From the NCBI GenBank assembly GCA_002733905.1, contig NVXK01000016.1, forward strand, positions 1-64,000: a stretch of 64,000 nt of DNA. Reading direction: 5' to 3'. The stretch is from Robiginitomaculum sp. (GTDB taxonomy: Bacteria; Pseudomonadota; Alphaproteobacteria; Caulobacterales; Maricaulaceae). Below the pieces are notes generated by a model, which worked only from the letters and a program-made list of their open reading frames with translations, was not told the DNA's origin and did not search any database. This document shows, one piece after another, positions 40,206 through 51,791 of the stretch. Made by a program: the position numbers and the translations under genes. How positions within the stretch are numbered: position 1 is the first letter of the stretch; each line of letters begins with the position of its first letter.

Positions 40206-41399
40206 ATGCCGGATAATATTAATGCCGGCTCATTGGACGACTCCGAAAACGGCGCGCCCAAGAGACGACGTAGACGTGGTAAAAATCAAGGCTCGCGACG
40301 TGGTTCCGGGCGCAATAATTCTAATTATTTTGGTGTCATTGATCTTGGCACAAATAATTGCCGATTATTGATTGCACGCTCACGACCAAATGGTTTTCAA
40401 GTTGTTGATTCATATTCCAATGTCGTGCGCCTCGGTGCTGGCTTGGCTACAACAGGTCGTTTATCTGAGGAAAGCATGGACGCGGCTGTTAAGGCCATCG
40501 CTGTATGTGCGCATAAAATGAAAGCGAAATCTGTAAAAAGATGGCGCTGTATTGCCACTCAAGCCTGCCGCGCGGCTTCAAATGGTGAAGAATTTATGGC
40601 GCGTGTGAAACGCGAAACGGGTTTAACCTTTGAAACAATTTCACCACGCGTTGAAGCAAGGCTTTCTGTGATGGGCTGTGTCAATATTATCGACCATAAC
40701 AAAGATGTTGCTCTTGTTATTGATATAGGCGGTGGTTCAACCGAGCTTTCCTGGGTTGATGTACGCAGGTTAAAATCGGAAAGCGGCGCCCGTCTTCACA
40801 GACCACCAATTAGCGCGTGGGCATCATTACCGATTGGTGTTGTAAACTTAAGTGAGTTATATCCTGAAAACCCAGATGATCTGGCAGGGTGGTATGACGA
40901 AATGAAAGCTTGTGTTCTTAAACACATTCAAGAGCAGGGGTGTGAAAAACGTTTCGTGAATACATTTAAAGAGGGGCGCGGTCACCTTGTTGGAACATCG
41001 GGTACGATCACAAGTCTAGCGAGCGTATATTTAAAGCTACCTTATTATCAACGTAATAAAATCGATGGCATTTGGATGGAAACCGATAACCTCATAAATA
41101 CAGCGCGTCATCTGAGCTCTATTTCCCTCTCCGAGCGCCAAAAAGAACCTTGTATAGGCGAAGACCGTGCCACAATGCTCGTGGCAGGCTGTGCAATTGT
41201 TGATGTTATTACTGAGTTATGGCCTACAGAAAAAACCCGTGTTGCAGATAGAGGCCTTCGTGAAGGCATGTTAATGGGCTTAATGAATAAAACTCAAATT
41301 GGACACAAACAAAAAAACACTGTTACTGAGGGCAAAGCAATCGTTGAAGCTAATATTGACCCAATTGCAATAGACCCAAATCAAGAGATAAGCCCATGA
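40206..41399 (+). CDS. Ppx/GppA family phosphatase (exopolyphosphatase-like)
   Basis: A 397-residue member of the sugar kinase/Hsp70-fold phosphatases that degrade polyphosphate or pppGpp. ATG 40206 follows GTAGAGAGAG; the upstream in-frame start is rejected. A very basic N-terminal tail (K-R-R-R-R-R-G, ~20-38) is followed by phosphate-1 motif V-I-D-L-G-T-N-N-C-R and phosphate-2 motif I-D-I-G-G-G-S-T-E, and G-T-S-G-T near residue 270. It is shorter than E. coli Ppx, lacking the C-terminal extension. It overlaps the rlmE gene (ATGA), as in many Alphaproteobacteria. Confidence 0.9.
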   Translation: MPDNINAGSLDDSENGAPKRRRRRGKNQGSRRGSGRNNSNYFGVIDLGTNNCRLLIARSRPNGFQVVDSYSNVVRLGAGLATTGRLSEESMDAAVKAIAVCAHKMKAKSVKRWRCIATQACRAASNGEEFMARVKRETGLTFETISPRVEARLSVMGCVNIIDHNKDVALVIDIGGGSTELSWVDVRRLKSESGARLHRPPISAWASLPIGVVNLSELYPENPDDLAGWYDEMKACVLKHIQEQGCEKRFVNTFKEGRGHLVGTSGTITSLASVYLKLPYYQRNKIDGIWMETDNLINTARHLSSISLSERQKEPCIGEDRATMLVAGCAIVDVITELWPTEKTRVADRGLREGMLMGLMNKTQIGHKQKNTVTEGKAIVEANIDPIAIDPNQEISP

Positions 41400-42172
41400 G
41401 TAAAGCCAAACCGCCAAGCAAACGGTTCTCAAAACCAAGCGTTTCCAAAGGAAAAATGACGGGTTCAAAGCCTAGCGGTGAAAAACGCGGCTGGATTACG
41501 CGTGAGGCCGCCAAGAAACAAGCCGAAACGCGTATGATGGACGAGCGTGTAAAAACGGCAAGAGGTCGGAAAATATCCTCAACCTTGTGGCTGAGGCGTC
41601 AATTAAATGACCCCTATGTGAAAAAAGCGAAACTGGATGGCTACCGTAGCCGTGCGGCCTATAAAATTTTAGAACTCGATGAGAAGTTTGATTTACTGTT
41701 CAAAGGTGCAGTTGTCGTAGACCTGGGCGCTGCCCCGGGGGGATGGTCACAAATCGCGGTAAAGAAAAATGCGGGCAAAGTTATTGGCATCGATATATTG
41801 CCTGTGGAGCCTGTTGCGGGCGCTGACATTATCGAAATGGACTTCTTGGATGAACGTGCCGCAGATGTCCTTATGAACATGTTGGGCGGGAAAGCGGACC
41901 TCGTTATGTCTGACCTTGCTGCGAATACTACGGGGCACAGAAATACAGATCATTTACGGACGGTTGCCCTTGTTGAATTGGCCGCTCACTTTGCCTTTCA
42001 GGTGCTAAAGCCGGGTGGTGCATTCGTGACGAAAGTATTCCAAGGCGGGGCAGAAAAAACCCTCCTTGATTCACTTAAAATCAAGTTTGAAACGGTGCGT
42101 CACGCGAAACCAAAGTCCTCACGCGATGGTAGCCCAGAAATGTATTTGGTAGCGAAGGGTTATAAGGGGTAA
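41396..42172 (+). CDS. rlmE: 23S rRNA (uridine-2'-O)-methyltransferase RlmE
   Basis: A 258-residue FtsJ/RrmJ-type methyltransferase that modifies U2552 (E. coli numbering) in the A-loop of 23S rRNA using SAM. A basic N-terminal extension (1-55) precedes the fold. R-S-R-A-A-Y-K-I-L contains the first catalytic Lys, V-D-L-G-A-A-P-G-G-W is the SAM loop, S-D-L-A-A-N is the Asp motif, and G-G-A-F-V-T-K-V-F-Q-G contains the second Lys. Length includes the alphaproteobacterial extension. Confidence 0.93.
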   Translation: MSKAKPPSKRFSKPSVSKGKMTGSKPSGEKRGWITREAAKKQAETRMMDERVKTARGRKISSTLWLRRQLNDPYVKKAKLDGYRSRAAYKILELDEKFDLLFKGAVVVDLGAAPGGWSQIAVKKNAGKVIGIDILPVEPVAGADIIEMDFLDERAADVLMNMLGGKADLVMSDLAANTTGHRNTDHLRTVALVELAAHFAFQVLKPGGAFVTKVFQGGAEKTLLDSLKIKFETVRHAKPKSSRDGSPEMYLVAKGYKG

Positions 42173-42258
42173 TTCCTACGGGATAAAAAACTACGGTTTT
42201 ATCAAATCTGCACTAGCGCACCCTGTTTTTTCCTGTTAATGCGCTCCCGTAAGAATAA

Positions 42259-43728
<1,470 letters not shown>

Positions 43729-43741
43729 TCGAGATAATACT

Positions 43742-45043
43742 ATGAGATTTGGTGGACGCATACAGGCGGCAATTGAGATTTTAGAAGATGTGCTTAACCA
43801 GCACACGCCAGCCACAGAAGCCCTTAGAGATTGGGGCAAAAAGCACCGTTTTGCAGGGTCGAAAGATCGGGCTGCAATCGGCGGACTTGTACATGACGCA
43901 TTGCGTCGTCGCTCTTCAATCGCGTGGCGTATGGATAGCGACAGTGCGCGTGCACTTGTGCTTGGTACGCTCGTTTGGGCATGGGAAGAAACGCTTGAAA
44001 GCCTTGAAGCTGCTTTTTCAGACGATGATCACGGGCCGAAACCACTCCTAAATTCTGAAAAGAAATCTCTAAGCGGTCAAAAAGACCTTAGCAGCGCACC
44101 AGAATGGATTCAGGCTGATATTCCAGAATGGGTGTGGCCAAGTTTTGAGAACAATTACGGCGAAGATGCCATTGCCGAAGGGCAATCCATGCTCCGACGG
44201 CCCCCACTTGATCTTCGTGTAAATCTACTGAAGACTAACCGTGAAGATGCAATGAAAGAGTTGGCAGAGTTCAACCCTGTTGCTTGCGACCTTTCACCAA
44301 AAGGTATTCGTATCAATGCAGGTACAGCCCTTGACCGTTTGCCTAACATTCAAGCTGAACCTGTATTCCTCACAGGCGGTATCGAAATTCAAGACGAGGG
44401 GTCCCAATTGGTATCGCTCCTTGTTGATGCACAACCCGGTGAGAAAATATTTGATTATTGCGCTGGCGGTGGTGGTAAAACCCTCGCAATGGCAGGTGAT
44501 ATGGGCGGTGAAGGCAAAATATTTGCTTACGACATTGATAAACGTCGTCTTGCACCACTTTATCAACGTGCCATGCGGGCAGGGGCAGAAAATATTCATA
44601 TGTGCCCACCTCCCATTAGCAAATGGGGTAAACTCTTAAAGAAAATGGATCGTGTTCTCGTAGACGCACCATGTTCTGGTTCTGGTACATGGCGTAGAAA
44701 GCCTGACGCTAAATGGCGTTTATCACCTGAAACGCTAGAAGTTAGGTTAAATGAACAGCACGCGGTGCTGAAACAAGCCAAAGTCTATGTCAAACCCGGC
44801 GGTTTATTATTCTATGTCACATGCTCTCTCTTTGCAGAAGAAAATGAAGGACAGGTATATAAATTTCTGGATGAGAACCCAGAGTTTGAATTGCTTTCGG
44901 CTGGAGAAGTTTGGGAAGATAAAGTTGGTACTGAAAAATCCAAACCTTGGTCAGAAGATGGCCTGACCGTGACGTTAACGCCAGCGTCAACAAATACGGA
45001 CGGCTTTTTCTTTGCTGTCATGGAACGTAAGCAAGACCAATAA
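43742..45043 (+). CDS. RsmB/NOP family rRNA (cytosine-C5)-methyltransferase
   Basis: A 433-residue methyltransferase with an N-terminal NusB-like helical domain (~1-130) and a SAM-dependent catalytic domain. ATG 43742 begins [12 protein letters not shown]; the longer frame overlaps guaB and is rejected. SAM motif [11 protein letters not shown], catalytic motif [17 protein letters not shown] and motif VI V-T-C-S-L-F carry the two cysteines of m5C enzymes. Target is probably 16S rRNA. It is embedded between guaB and guaA, with 13- and 11-bp gaps. Confidence 0.9.
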   Translation: MRFGGRIQAAIEILEDVLNQHTPATEALRDWGKKHRFAGSKDRAAIGGLVHDALRRRSSIAWRMDSDSARALVLGTLVWAWEETLESLEAAFSDDDHGPKPLLNSEKKSLSGQKDLSSAPEWIQADIPEWVWPSFENNYGEDAIAEGQSMLRRPPLDLRVNLLKTNREDAMKELAEFNPVACDLSPKGIRINAGTALDRLPNIQAEPVFLTGGIEIQDEGSQLVSLLVDAQPGEKIFDYCAGGGGKTLAMAGDMGGEGKIFAYDIDKRRLAPLYQRAMRAGAENIHMCPPPISKWGKLLKKMDRVLVDAPCSGSGTWRRKPDAKWRLSPETLEVRLNEQHAVLKQAKVYVKPGGLLFYVTCSLFAEENEGQVYKFLDENPEFELLSAGEVWEDKVGTEKSKPWSEDGLTVTLTPASTNTDGFFFAVMERKQDQ

Positions 45044-45054
45044 CAGGAATACAC

Positions 45055-46620
45055 ATGTCCGATACGCACCTTCACGAACAATTACTCATCATCGATTTTG
45101 GCTCGCAAGTGACAAAGCTGATCGCACGTCGTGTACGTGAAAGCGGTATTTATTGCGAAGTTCACCCTTACAATCGTATTACACCGGAGCTGTTAAAAGA
45201 ATTCGCACCAAAGGCGATTATCATTTCAGGTGGCCCCAGCAGCGTTATTGGTGAAAATAGCCCGCGTATTGAAGAAGCTGTATTTGCGCTGGGTATTCCT
45301 TTGCTTGGCATTTGTTACGGTCAACAATCTTTGTGTTTACAGCTTGGCGGCATTGTTGAAACATCCGATGAACGCGAATTTGGTCGTGCAGATATCGAGA
45401 TTGTAAAAGATAGTGTTTTGTTTGATGAGATTGGTAAAGTTGGCTCCAAGCACCGTGTATGGATGAGCCATGGAGATCGCGTTAGCAAATTACCAGAGGG
45501 CTTTGAAATAATCGCTCATTCTCCTAACGCACCATTTGCCGCTACGGAAGACTTAGCCCGTAAATATTATAGCGTAATGTTCCATCCAGAGGTCGTTCAC
45601 ACACCAATTGGCGCTCAGCTCTTACGTAATTTCACCCATAAAGTCGCTGGCTTTAAAGGCGATTGGACAATGGCCCAGTTTAAAGAAGAGGCAATTGCCG
45701 CCATTCGCGCTAAGGTCGGTGATAATAAAGTAATTTGCGGCCTATCTGGCGGTGTTGACTCGTCTGTTGTCGCCGTTTTGCTTAACGAAGCTATTGGTGA
45801 TCAACTGACCTGTGTATTTGTTGACACAGGCATGATGCGTAAGGACGAAGCAAAAGAAGTCGTGGATATGTTCACGAAACACTACAATTTCAACCTTGTT
45901 CACGTAGACGCAGAAAACCAATTTCTTGATTTGCTCGAAGGGGTTTCGGACCCTGAACGTAAGCGTAAGATTATTGGCGCGACATTCATTGATATTTTCG
46001 AAGCTGAAGCCAATAAAATTGGCGGCGCAAAATTCCTTGCACAAGGTACACTTTACCCTGATGTGATTGAAAGTGTATCATTTGACGGTGGCCCATCGGT
46101 CACAATTAAATCCCATCACAATGTCGGCGGCCTGCCAGAGCGCATGGACATGCAATTGGTAGAGCCTTTACGTGAATTGTTCAAAGATGAAGTCAGGGAA
46201 CTCGGTCGCGAACTTGGCCTTGATCCATTATTTGTAGAGCGTCATCCATTCCCAGGGCCAGGCCTAGCCATTCGTTGCCCAGGGGTCATTACAAAAGAGA
46301 AGCTTGATCTTTTGCGTGACGCGGACGCTATCTATCTTGACCAAATTCGCAAACACGGCCTTTACAATATTATCTGGCAAGCTTTTGCGGTGATCCTACC
46401 TGTGAAGACTGTAGGGGTTATGGGGGATGGTCGTACATATGAATATGTATTGGCACTTAGGGCCGTGACGTCATCAGACGGTATGACAGCAGATTATTAC
46501 CCGTTTGAACATGATTTCCTCGGTGAAACAGCCACCCGTATTATCAATGAAGTCAGTGGTGTAAACCGTGTTGTCTATGACATTACGTCCAAACCGCCGG
46601 GGACAATTGAATGGGAATAA
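45055..46620 (+). CDS. guaA: GMP synthase (glutamine-hydrolysing)
   Basis: A 521-residue two-domain enzyme converting XMP to GMP. The N-terminal class I amidotransferase shows G-G-P-S-S-V, the catalytic Cys in G-I-C-Y-G-Q-Q and the His/Glu in F-H-P-E-V. The ATP pyrophosphatase P-loop is [10 protein letters not shown], and the dimerisation domain ends K-P-P-G-T-I-E-W-E. Complete and of normal length. With guaB and rsmB it probably forms one transcription unit. Confidence 0.97.
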   Translation: MSDTHLHEQLLIIDFGSQVTKLIARRVRESGIYCEVHPYNRITPELLKEFAPKAIIISGGPSSVIGENSPRIEEAVFALGIPLLGICYGQQSLCLQLGGIVETSDEREFGRADIEIVKDSVLFDEIGKVGSKHRVWMSHGDRVSKLPEGFEIIAHSPNAPFAATEDLARKYYSVMFHPEVVHTPIGAQLLRNFTHKVAGFKGDWTMAQFKEEAIAAIRAKVGDNKVICGLSGGVDSSVVAVLLNEAIGDQLTCVFVDTGMMRKDEAKEVVDMFTKHYNFNLVHVDAENQFLDLLEGVSDPERKRKIIGATFIDIFEAEANKIGGAKFLAQGTLYPDVIESVSFDGGPSVTIKSHHNVGGLPERMDMQLVEPLRELFKDEVRELGRELGLDPLFVERHPFPGPGLAIRCPGVITKEKLDLLRDADAIYLDQIRKHGLYNIIWQAFAVILPVKTVGVMGDGRTYEYVLALRAVTSSDGMTADYYPFEHDFLGETATRIINEVSGVNRVVYDITSKPPGTIEWE

Positions 46621-46645
46621 ACAAATATTAGGTAAAGTGCAAAAA

Positions 46646-46682
46646 CCCTGCCTTTGTACCCTTTAAGGTATCAAAGACAGGG
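46646..46682 (-). terminator. Long hairpin after guaA (terminator polarity on the minus strand)
   Basis: CCCTG-C-CTTTG-TACC-(CTTTAA)-GGTA-T-CAAAG-A-CAGGG forms a ~14-bp interrupted stem. Five A precede it, so a T run follows only when read on the minus strand, although guaA is on plus. It could still stall or stabilise the guaA transcript. Confidence 0.5.
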
Positions 46683-46858
46683 CTGTGTTCTGGCGCTTTA
46701 CAGCAGCCATTATGCGTGAACGCATGGATAATAACCCTTAAAATATTTATGTCCTATTAGCATACGTGGTTAAAATTTCATGAATATTTAACATTGGGAA
46801 CATTAACGACACATAGTAGCCATATTCTTGATATACCTGATTCTCTGAGGAGTTAACT

Positions 46859-49800
46859 ATGAAGCGTCAATCGATATTTACTTGTACAATTTTAGCACTA
46901 TTTGCCTTTGCGGGCTGGATTGGATATTCCGTTCTTGGGCAATGGACACCAACGCGTGAGGTGCGCGTTTCAGAAAACAATGTAGCACATGATCAAATGT
47001 CTTCAGTTACAAGAACAAAAACCAAAACGAGTAATAAAAGTACAAGTACAAACACAAGTGTTCTGTCTTCACAGTTTCAATATGATGGCTGGAAAATTGA
47101 TAATGGTAGCCAACCTCCAAAAGCTTGTTTAAATTTCACAAATGATTTAAATACTGACGATGGTCTCTCCATAATTGACTATATTCGTGTTACCCCCAAG
47201 GCAAAACTAACCGCAGATATCTCGGGTAAATCAGTGTGTTTATCAGGCCTTAAATTTGGCAAGACCTATGAATTGACAATGCTGAGCGGCCTTAAAGACG
47301 CAAATGCAAATACACTGAGCGACGACAAAACCATAGACATTAGCTTTGGCAATAGACCGCCTTATGTGGCTTTCGTAGGCAATGGTGTAATCCTGCCGCG
47401 TATTGGCGCACAAGGTCTCGCGATCGAAACTGTAAATATCACCACGCTGAATGTTGAAATTTTCCGTGTTGGGGACCGAATGATTGCGCGACGTTCACCG
47501 CAAGAAGGTACAGCAACACCTGAAGGTGATTATTCTTATGAATATTCCGATGCTGCTACGCAAATTCGTGAAAGTATTTGGAAGGGGACTTTGCCCGTCA
47601 AAAGTTCTCCCAATACACTCGTCACAACGATTTTACCGCTTAATGAATTAGTAGGGACATTGAAGCCAGGCGCGTATATCATAAATGCAGAACGACCTCA
47701 TAAAAGCAATGAATACCGTACAACACGTGCTTGGCGTTGGATTATTTCAACTGATCTCGCTATGACCACATATCAAAGCGCGACGGGTCTTGACATAAGT
47801 TTACGTTCAATCGATACGGCGAAATCCGTTAGCAAGGCCCGTATTGATCTTGTTGCGCGTAATAATGATGTATTGGCGACGGCTATAAGTGACAAGAATG
47901 GGCGCGTACATTTCTCTCGTGAAATTTTACAGGGTAAAGGCGTACGCTCGCCCCGCATGTTAATGGCCTATGGGAAAACTGGTGATTATGCGGTTCTTGA
48001 TTTCAACCGTTCACCGCTCGATCTATCAGCATTCCCAATTGGTGGGCGCACGACGAGAAAAGACATTGATGCTTATGTTTTTGCTGATCGCGGTGTCTAC
48101 AGACCTGGAGAAACGGCGAATATAACGGCCATGCTTCGCAGCAAACTTGCAATCGCAACCGCTGACCGCACAGGGCATATACGTTTTACAAAACCGAATG
48201 GTATTGAGTTTAGTAAAACGCGTTTTACAGACACAGATCAGGGTACACTTCTGCATAGATTTGACATTCCCAAATCCTCACCGCGCGGTGTATGGCGCGC
48301 AATCATCGAAATTGATGGTATGGGGCAAGTTGGGAGTACTGAATTTTCCGTTGAAGACTTTGTGCCACAAAAATTAAAAGTTGATGTTAAAATTGAAGAT
48401 ACACCAATACGCAAAACAGGTGTAAAAGTTTTCAACATGTCCGCACAATTCCTTTATGGGGCAAATGGTGCAGGGCTTGAAGGGGAAAGCGAAGCGCGTA
48501 TCCGTATCGACCCTAAGCCGTTTCCGAAATACAAAGGCTATGTCTTTGGGAAATCCGACGAGAAATTTCAAGAGATATTCATGGACTTAGGTCGTGGTGT
48601 TACAGACGGCGAAGGCTTGTTAGAATTTGGCCTAGACCTTAAGAGCGAAAACATCAAGACCTCTCATCCTCTCCGCGCCGAAATTACGGTTGGCGCGTCT
48701 GAACCGGGTGGACGTTATGTAAAGAATTCAACACGCATCCCTGTGCGTACAAATGACATTTACATTGGCATTAAACCAAATTTTGACAATCGTGTAGCAC
48801 GCAACACACCGTTTAGTATGAATGTTATGGCTGTTGATTGGCAAGGAAAAGCCTTGTCACTGAAAGGTGCGGAGTGGGTACTTGTAGAAGAAGACTGGCA
48901 CTATAATTGGTATCGCACGCGCGGTAGCTGGCGCTATCGCCGCGAATATCGCGATATTGAACGCGCACGCGGTAGCTTTGATATTGATGAAAAAAACGGT
49001 GCTATTTTTAAACATAGGTTAGATTGGGGTAATTACCGCCTGATTGTTACAGACGCCGAAACGAGCGTACAGAGCTCCTATCAATTCCCCGTGGGTTGGA
49101 GCGGTTCTTCAACGTCAGACGCACCAGATCAGATTCAAATAGGTGTGCCGTCTGGAGCAATGAAAGCAGGTCAAACCGTAACTCTAACGGTGAAAGCACC
49201 ATATGCAGGCATTGGTGAGCTGGTACTTGCTAATGACCGTGTACAACAAATCCGTACGATCAAAATTCCTCAAGGCGGTTCGGAAATTGATGTAACGCTC
49301 GGTAAAGACATGGGGGCAGGCGTTTACGCCATGCTGACCGTCTATACGCCACGTAGCCTTGATAAACGCCCTGTTCCACGTCGTGCCGTTGGCATTGGTT
49401 ATATCCCGTTGGATGTGGATAAACAAAGACTGGGAGTTTCAATAGATACACCGAAAGTCGTGCGTCCTAGACAAAAACAAAATATCAATGTCAAGTTTGA
49501 TAATCTACCGAAAGGTGAGAAAGTTTGGCTAACACTAGCCGCAATTGACGAAGGTGTTTTGCAAGTAACTAAATACAAATCACCTGATCCTCAAAATTGG
49601 TATTTTGGTAAGAAAGCCCTAAGCGTGGATGTACGTGATGATTATGCGCGCCTGTTAAACCCAAACCTTGGCATGGCCAGTATCGCAAAATCTGGCGGTG
49701 ACGGTCTTGGCGGGGAAGGCTTAACCGCTACACCTATCAAAGTCGTTTCGCTTTATAGTGGCCTTGTGGTTGTGAAAAACAACCGCGCTATAATACCTGT

Positions 49801-51790
49801 ACAACTCCCTGACTTTAACGGGGAATTACGTCTTATGGCTGTGGCGTGGAGTAGAACGGCAATCGGTAGTGATAGCAAGCCTATGAAAGTGCGCGACCCT
49901 GTGCCTGCACTTCTGGCTCTCCCTCGTTTTATGGCACCGGGTGACCGTGCATTGGCAACGATTTCTCTCGACAATATAGATGGTAAATCTGGCAAATATG
50001 GTGTCGCATTATCCAGTGTAGATATGTTGAGTGTTAAAACAGACAAACAAAAGCTAGACCTTGCGAAAGGTGAACGTAAAACTGTGCGTCACGAAATTAT
50101 CGCAAGTGAAACAGGTGTAAGCGAAATTGTTCTTAATATTTCAGGGCCAAGAAAATATAACGTTGAAACCATTTCACAACTACAAACGCGCTCACCCTTT
50201 TTGCCTGTAACCAAAACCTATACAAGTAAGTTTGTCGCAGGTCAGTCATTTGCATTTGACACAAGCCTAATCGAAGGTCTTGACCCAGGGAGTGTTGATG
50301 TTAATATTTCATTCTCGAACGCGCCAAACCTTGACCCTTCCGCTTATGCGGCGTCTGTATCGCGCTACCCTTATGGCTGTACAGAGCAGACCATTAGTGC
50401 TGCTTTGCCACTTCTTTATGCACATGACCTTGGGGGCGTTGCAGGTATTAACCGTTTAAAATCGCGTGAAGGGGTTCAAAAATCTATTGACCGCATACTC
50501 AATCGCCAAGGCCATGACGGAAGCTTTGGCTTGTGGTCTGAAGGGGATGGTTATGCGAGTCCTTGGATCGGTGTATATGCGGGTGATTTTTTACAACGCG
50601 CAAAAGAGCAAGGCCATGTTGTCAATGCGAACGCATTAGACAAGGCTTATAAGTCATTAAAAGTAATCACGAAAATGGAACGTTATCCAAATCTTTCGTA
50701 CAGATGGACATATTATCACGACAATACATCATCACGGAAAACCCGCCAAGCAGAGGCAGCGGCCTATGCACATTATGTTCTGGCGCGTGCAGGAAAATCA
50801 GACTTAAGTGCATTACGTTATTTCAACGATAATCACGCTCAAAATATGAAAACCCCCTTGTCTTGGGGGCATATGGCGAGCGCGCTTTATATGATGGATG
50901 ACAAAAAACGTGCAACGATTGCATTTGAAACGGCGGTAAAACGTATAGGGTATGAAAACGATTCCAATTATTACCAATCGCAACTTCGTGACGCAGCAGG
51001 GCTTATGGCACTTGTAAATGAAGTCGATGCCAAAACTTTTTCTTCTCAGGTTCAACAGGAGTTTTCGGACTATCTCAAATCGCCAAGTGATTTGAATACA
51101 CAGGAGAAAGCGCATACCATTATGGCGATACGTAGTTTCCTCATGAGGGCCGAACCTTTAAATATTAGCGCAAAGAATACTAAAATTGAAAACTCAAAAG
51201 GTGTCAGCAAAGCGCATTTTTATGGTGTGGATTTAGTCAATTCACCAAGCTTTACCAATAATAGCGATGCAGATACATGGCGTTCTATCATGGTGACAGG
51301 TTCACCACTTCAAGCACCTAAGCCGAGTGCGAAAGGCTTTATGTTGAGCAAGTCCATATTCAAAATGAATGGAGATAGAGCGGATATTGCCTCTATACAA
51401 AAAGGCGACAAACTCATTGTTCGTGTGCGTTTTCATTCTACATTTTCTCGTTCGCGCCAAGCTGTTCTCGCAGATCTACTTCCAGCAGGTATGGAAGTAG
51501 AAGCGATTTTAAGTCCTGATGACGGCGAACAACAAAATGGTCAAACGGGTGCTTTTGAATGGCTAGGAGAATTAACAGCGTTTCAAACTCAGGAAATTCG
51601 AGATGACCGTGTGATTGCTGTTGTTGAAACACGCCGCAAAGACGATTATGCAATTGCATATATTGTCCGCGCTGTGACAGAAGGAGACTTCATCTGGCCC
51701 GGCGCAGTTGTCGAAGATATGTATCGTCCCTCAGACCGTGCGAACACGCAAAGCCACCGCTTGATTATCCATTCAGGCAATGAGGGCTAA
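46859..51790 (+). CDS. Bacterial alpha-2-macroglobulin (thioester-containing, YfhM/ECAM-like)
   Basis: A 1643-residue periplasmic protease trap. The N-terminus is an uncleaved signal anchor (~9-27, F-T-C-T-I-L-A-L-F-A-F-A-G-W-I-G) and not a lipobox, unlike E. coli ECAM. Multiple MG domains follow, including the MG3-4 region with V-F-A-D-R-G-V-Y-R-P-G-E-T (~420), typical of the family. The thioester is intact: Y-G-C-T-E-Q with Cys 1174 and Gln 1177, so it can covalently trap proteases. It lies immediately before pbpC, the conserved pairing in which the trap and a peptidoglycan repair enzyme cooperate when the envelope is breached. Confidence 0.93.
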   Translation: MKRQSIFTCTILALFAFAGWIGYSVLGQWTPTREVRVSENNVAHDQMSSVTRTKTKTSNKSTSTNTSVLSSQFQYDGWKIDNGSQPPKACLNFTNDLNTDDGLSIIDYIRVTPKAKLTADISGKSVCLSGLKFGKTYELTMLSGLKDANANTLSDDKTIDISFGNRPPYVAFVGNGVILPRIGAQGLAIETVNITTLNVEIFRVGDRMIARRSPQEGTATPEGDYSYEYSDAATQIRESIWKGTLPVKSSPNTLVTTILPLNELVGTLKPGAYIINAERPHKSNEYRTTRAWRWIISTDLAMTTYQSATGLDISLRSIDTAKSVSKARIDLVARNNDVLATAISDKNGRVHFSREILQGKGVRSPRMLMAYGKTGDYAVLDFNRSPLDLSAFPIGGRTTRKDIDAYVFADRGVYRPGETANITAMLRSKLAIATADRTGHIRFTKPNGIEFSKTRFTDTDQGTLLHRFDIPKSSPRGVWRAIIEIDGMGQVGSTEFSVEDFVPQKLKVDVKIEDTPIRKTGVKVFNMSAQFLYGANGAGLEGESEARIRIDPKPFPKYKGYVFGKSDEKFQEIFMDLGRGVTDGEGLLEFGLDLKSENIKTSHPLRAEITVGASEPGGRYVKNSTRIPVRTNDIYIGIKPNFDNRVARNTPFSMNVMAVDWQGKALSLKGAEWVLVEEDWHYNWYRTRGSWRYRREYRDIERARGSFDIDEKNGAIFKHRLDWGNYRLIVTDAETSVQSSYQFPVGWSGSSTSDAPDQIQIGVPSGAMKAGQTVTLTVKAPYAGIGELVLANDRVQQIRTIKIPQGGSEIDVTLGKDMGAGVYAMLTVYTPRSLDKRPVPRRAVGIGYIPLDVDKQRLGVSIDTPKVVRPRQKQNINVKFDNLPKGEKVWLTLAAIDEGVLQVTKYKSPDPQNWYFGKKALSVDVRDDYARLLNPNLGMASIAKSGGDGLGGEGLTATPIKVVSLYSGLVVVKNNRAIIPVQLPDFNGELRLMAVAWSRTAIGSDSKPMKVRDPVPALLALPRFMAPGDRALATISLDNIDGKSGKYGVALSSVDMLSVKTDKQKLDLAKGERKTVRHEIIASETGVSEIVLNISGPRKYNVETISQLQTRSPFLPVTKTYTSKFVAGQSFAFDTSLIEGLDPGSVDVNISFSNAPNLDPSAYAASVSRYPYGCTEQTISAALPLLYAHDLGGVAGINRLKSREGVQKSIDRILNRQGHDGSFGLWSEGDGYASPWIGVYAGDFLQRAKEQGHVVNANALDKAYKSLKVITKMERYPNLSYRWTYYHDNTSSRKTRQAEAAAYAHYVLARAGKSDLSALRYFNDNHAQNMKTPLSWGHMASALYMMDDKKRATIAFETAVKRIGYENDSNYYQSQLRDAAGLMALVNEVDAKTFSSQVQQEFSDYLKSPSDLNTQEKAHTIMAIRSFLMRAEPLNISAKNTKIENSKGVSKAHFYGVDLVNSPSFTNNSDADTWRSIMVTGSPLQAPKPSAKGFMLSKSIFKMNGDRADIASIQKGDKLIVRVRFHSTFSRSRQAVLADLLPAGMEVEAILSPDDGEQQNGQTGAFEWLGELTAFQTQEIRDDRVIAVVETRRKDDYAIAYIVRAVTEGDFIWPGAVVEDMYRPSDRANTQSHRLIIHSGNEG

Positions 51791-51791
51791 T

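Noticed and set aside
42182..42203. Terminator after rlmE (GATAAAA/TTTTATC)
   Set aside because: The stem is only A/T pairs plus one G/C, too weak for a terminator. Noted only as a possible operator in the guaB leader.
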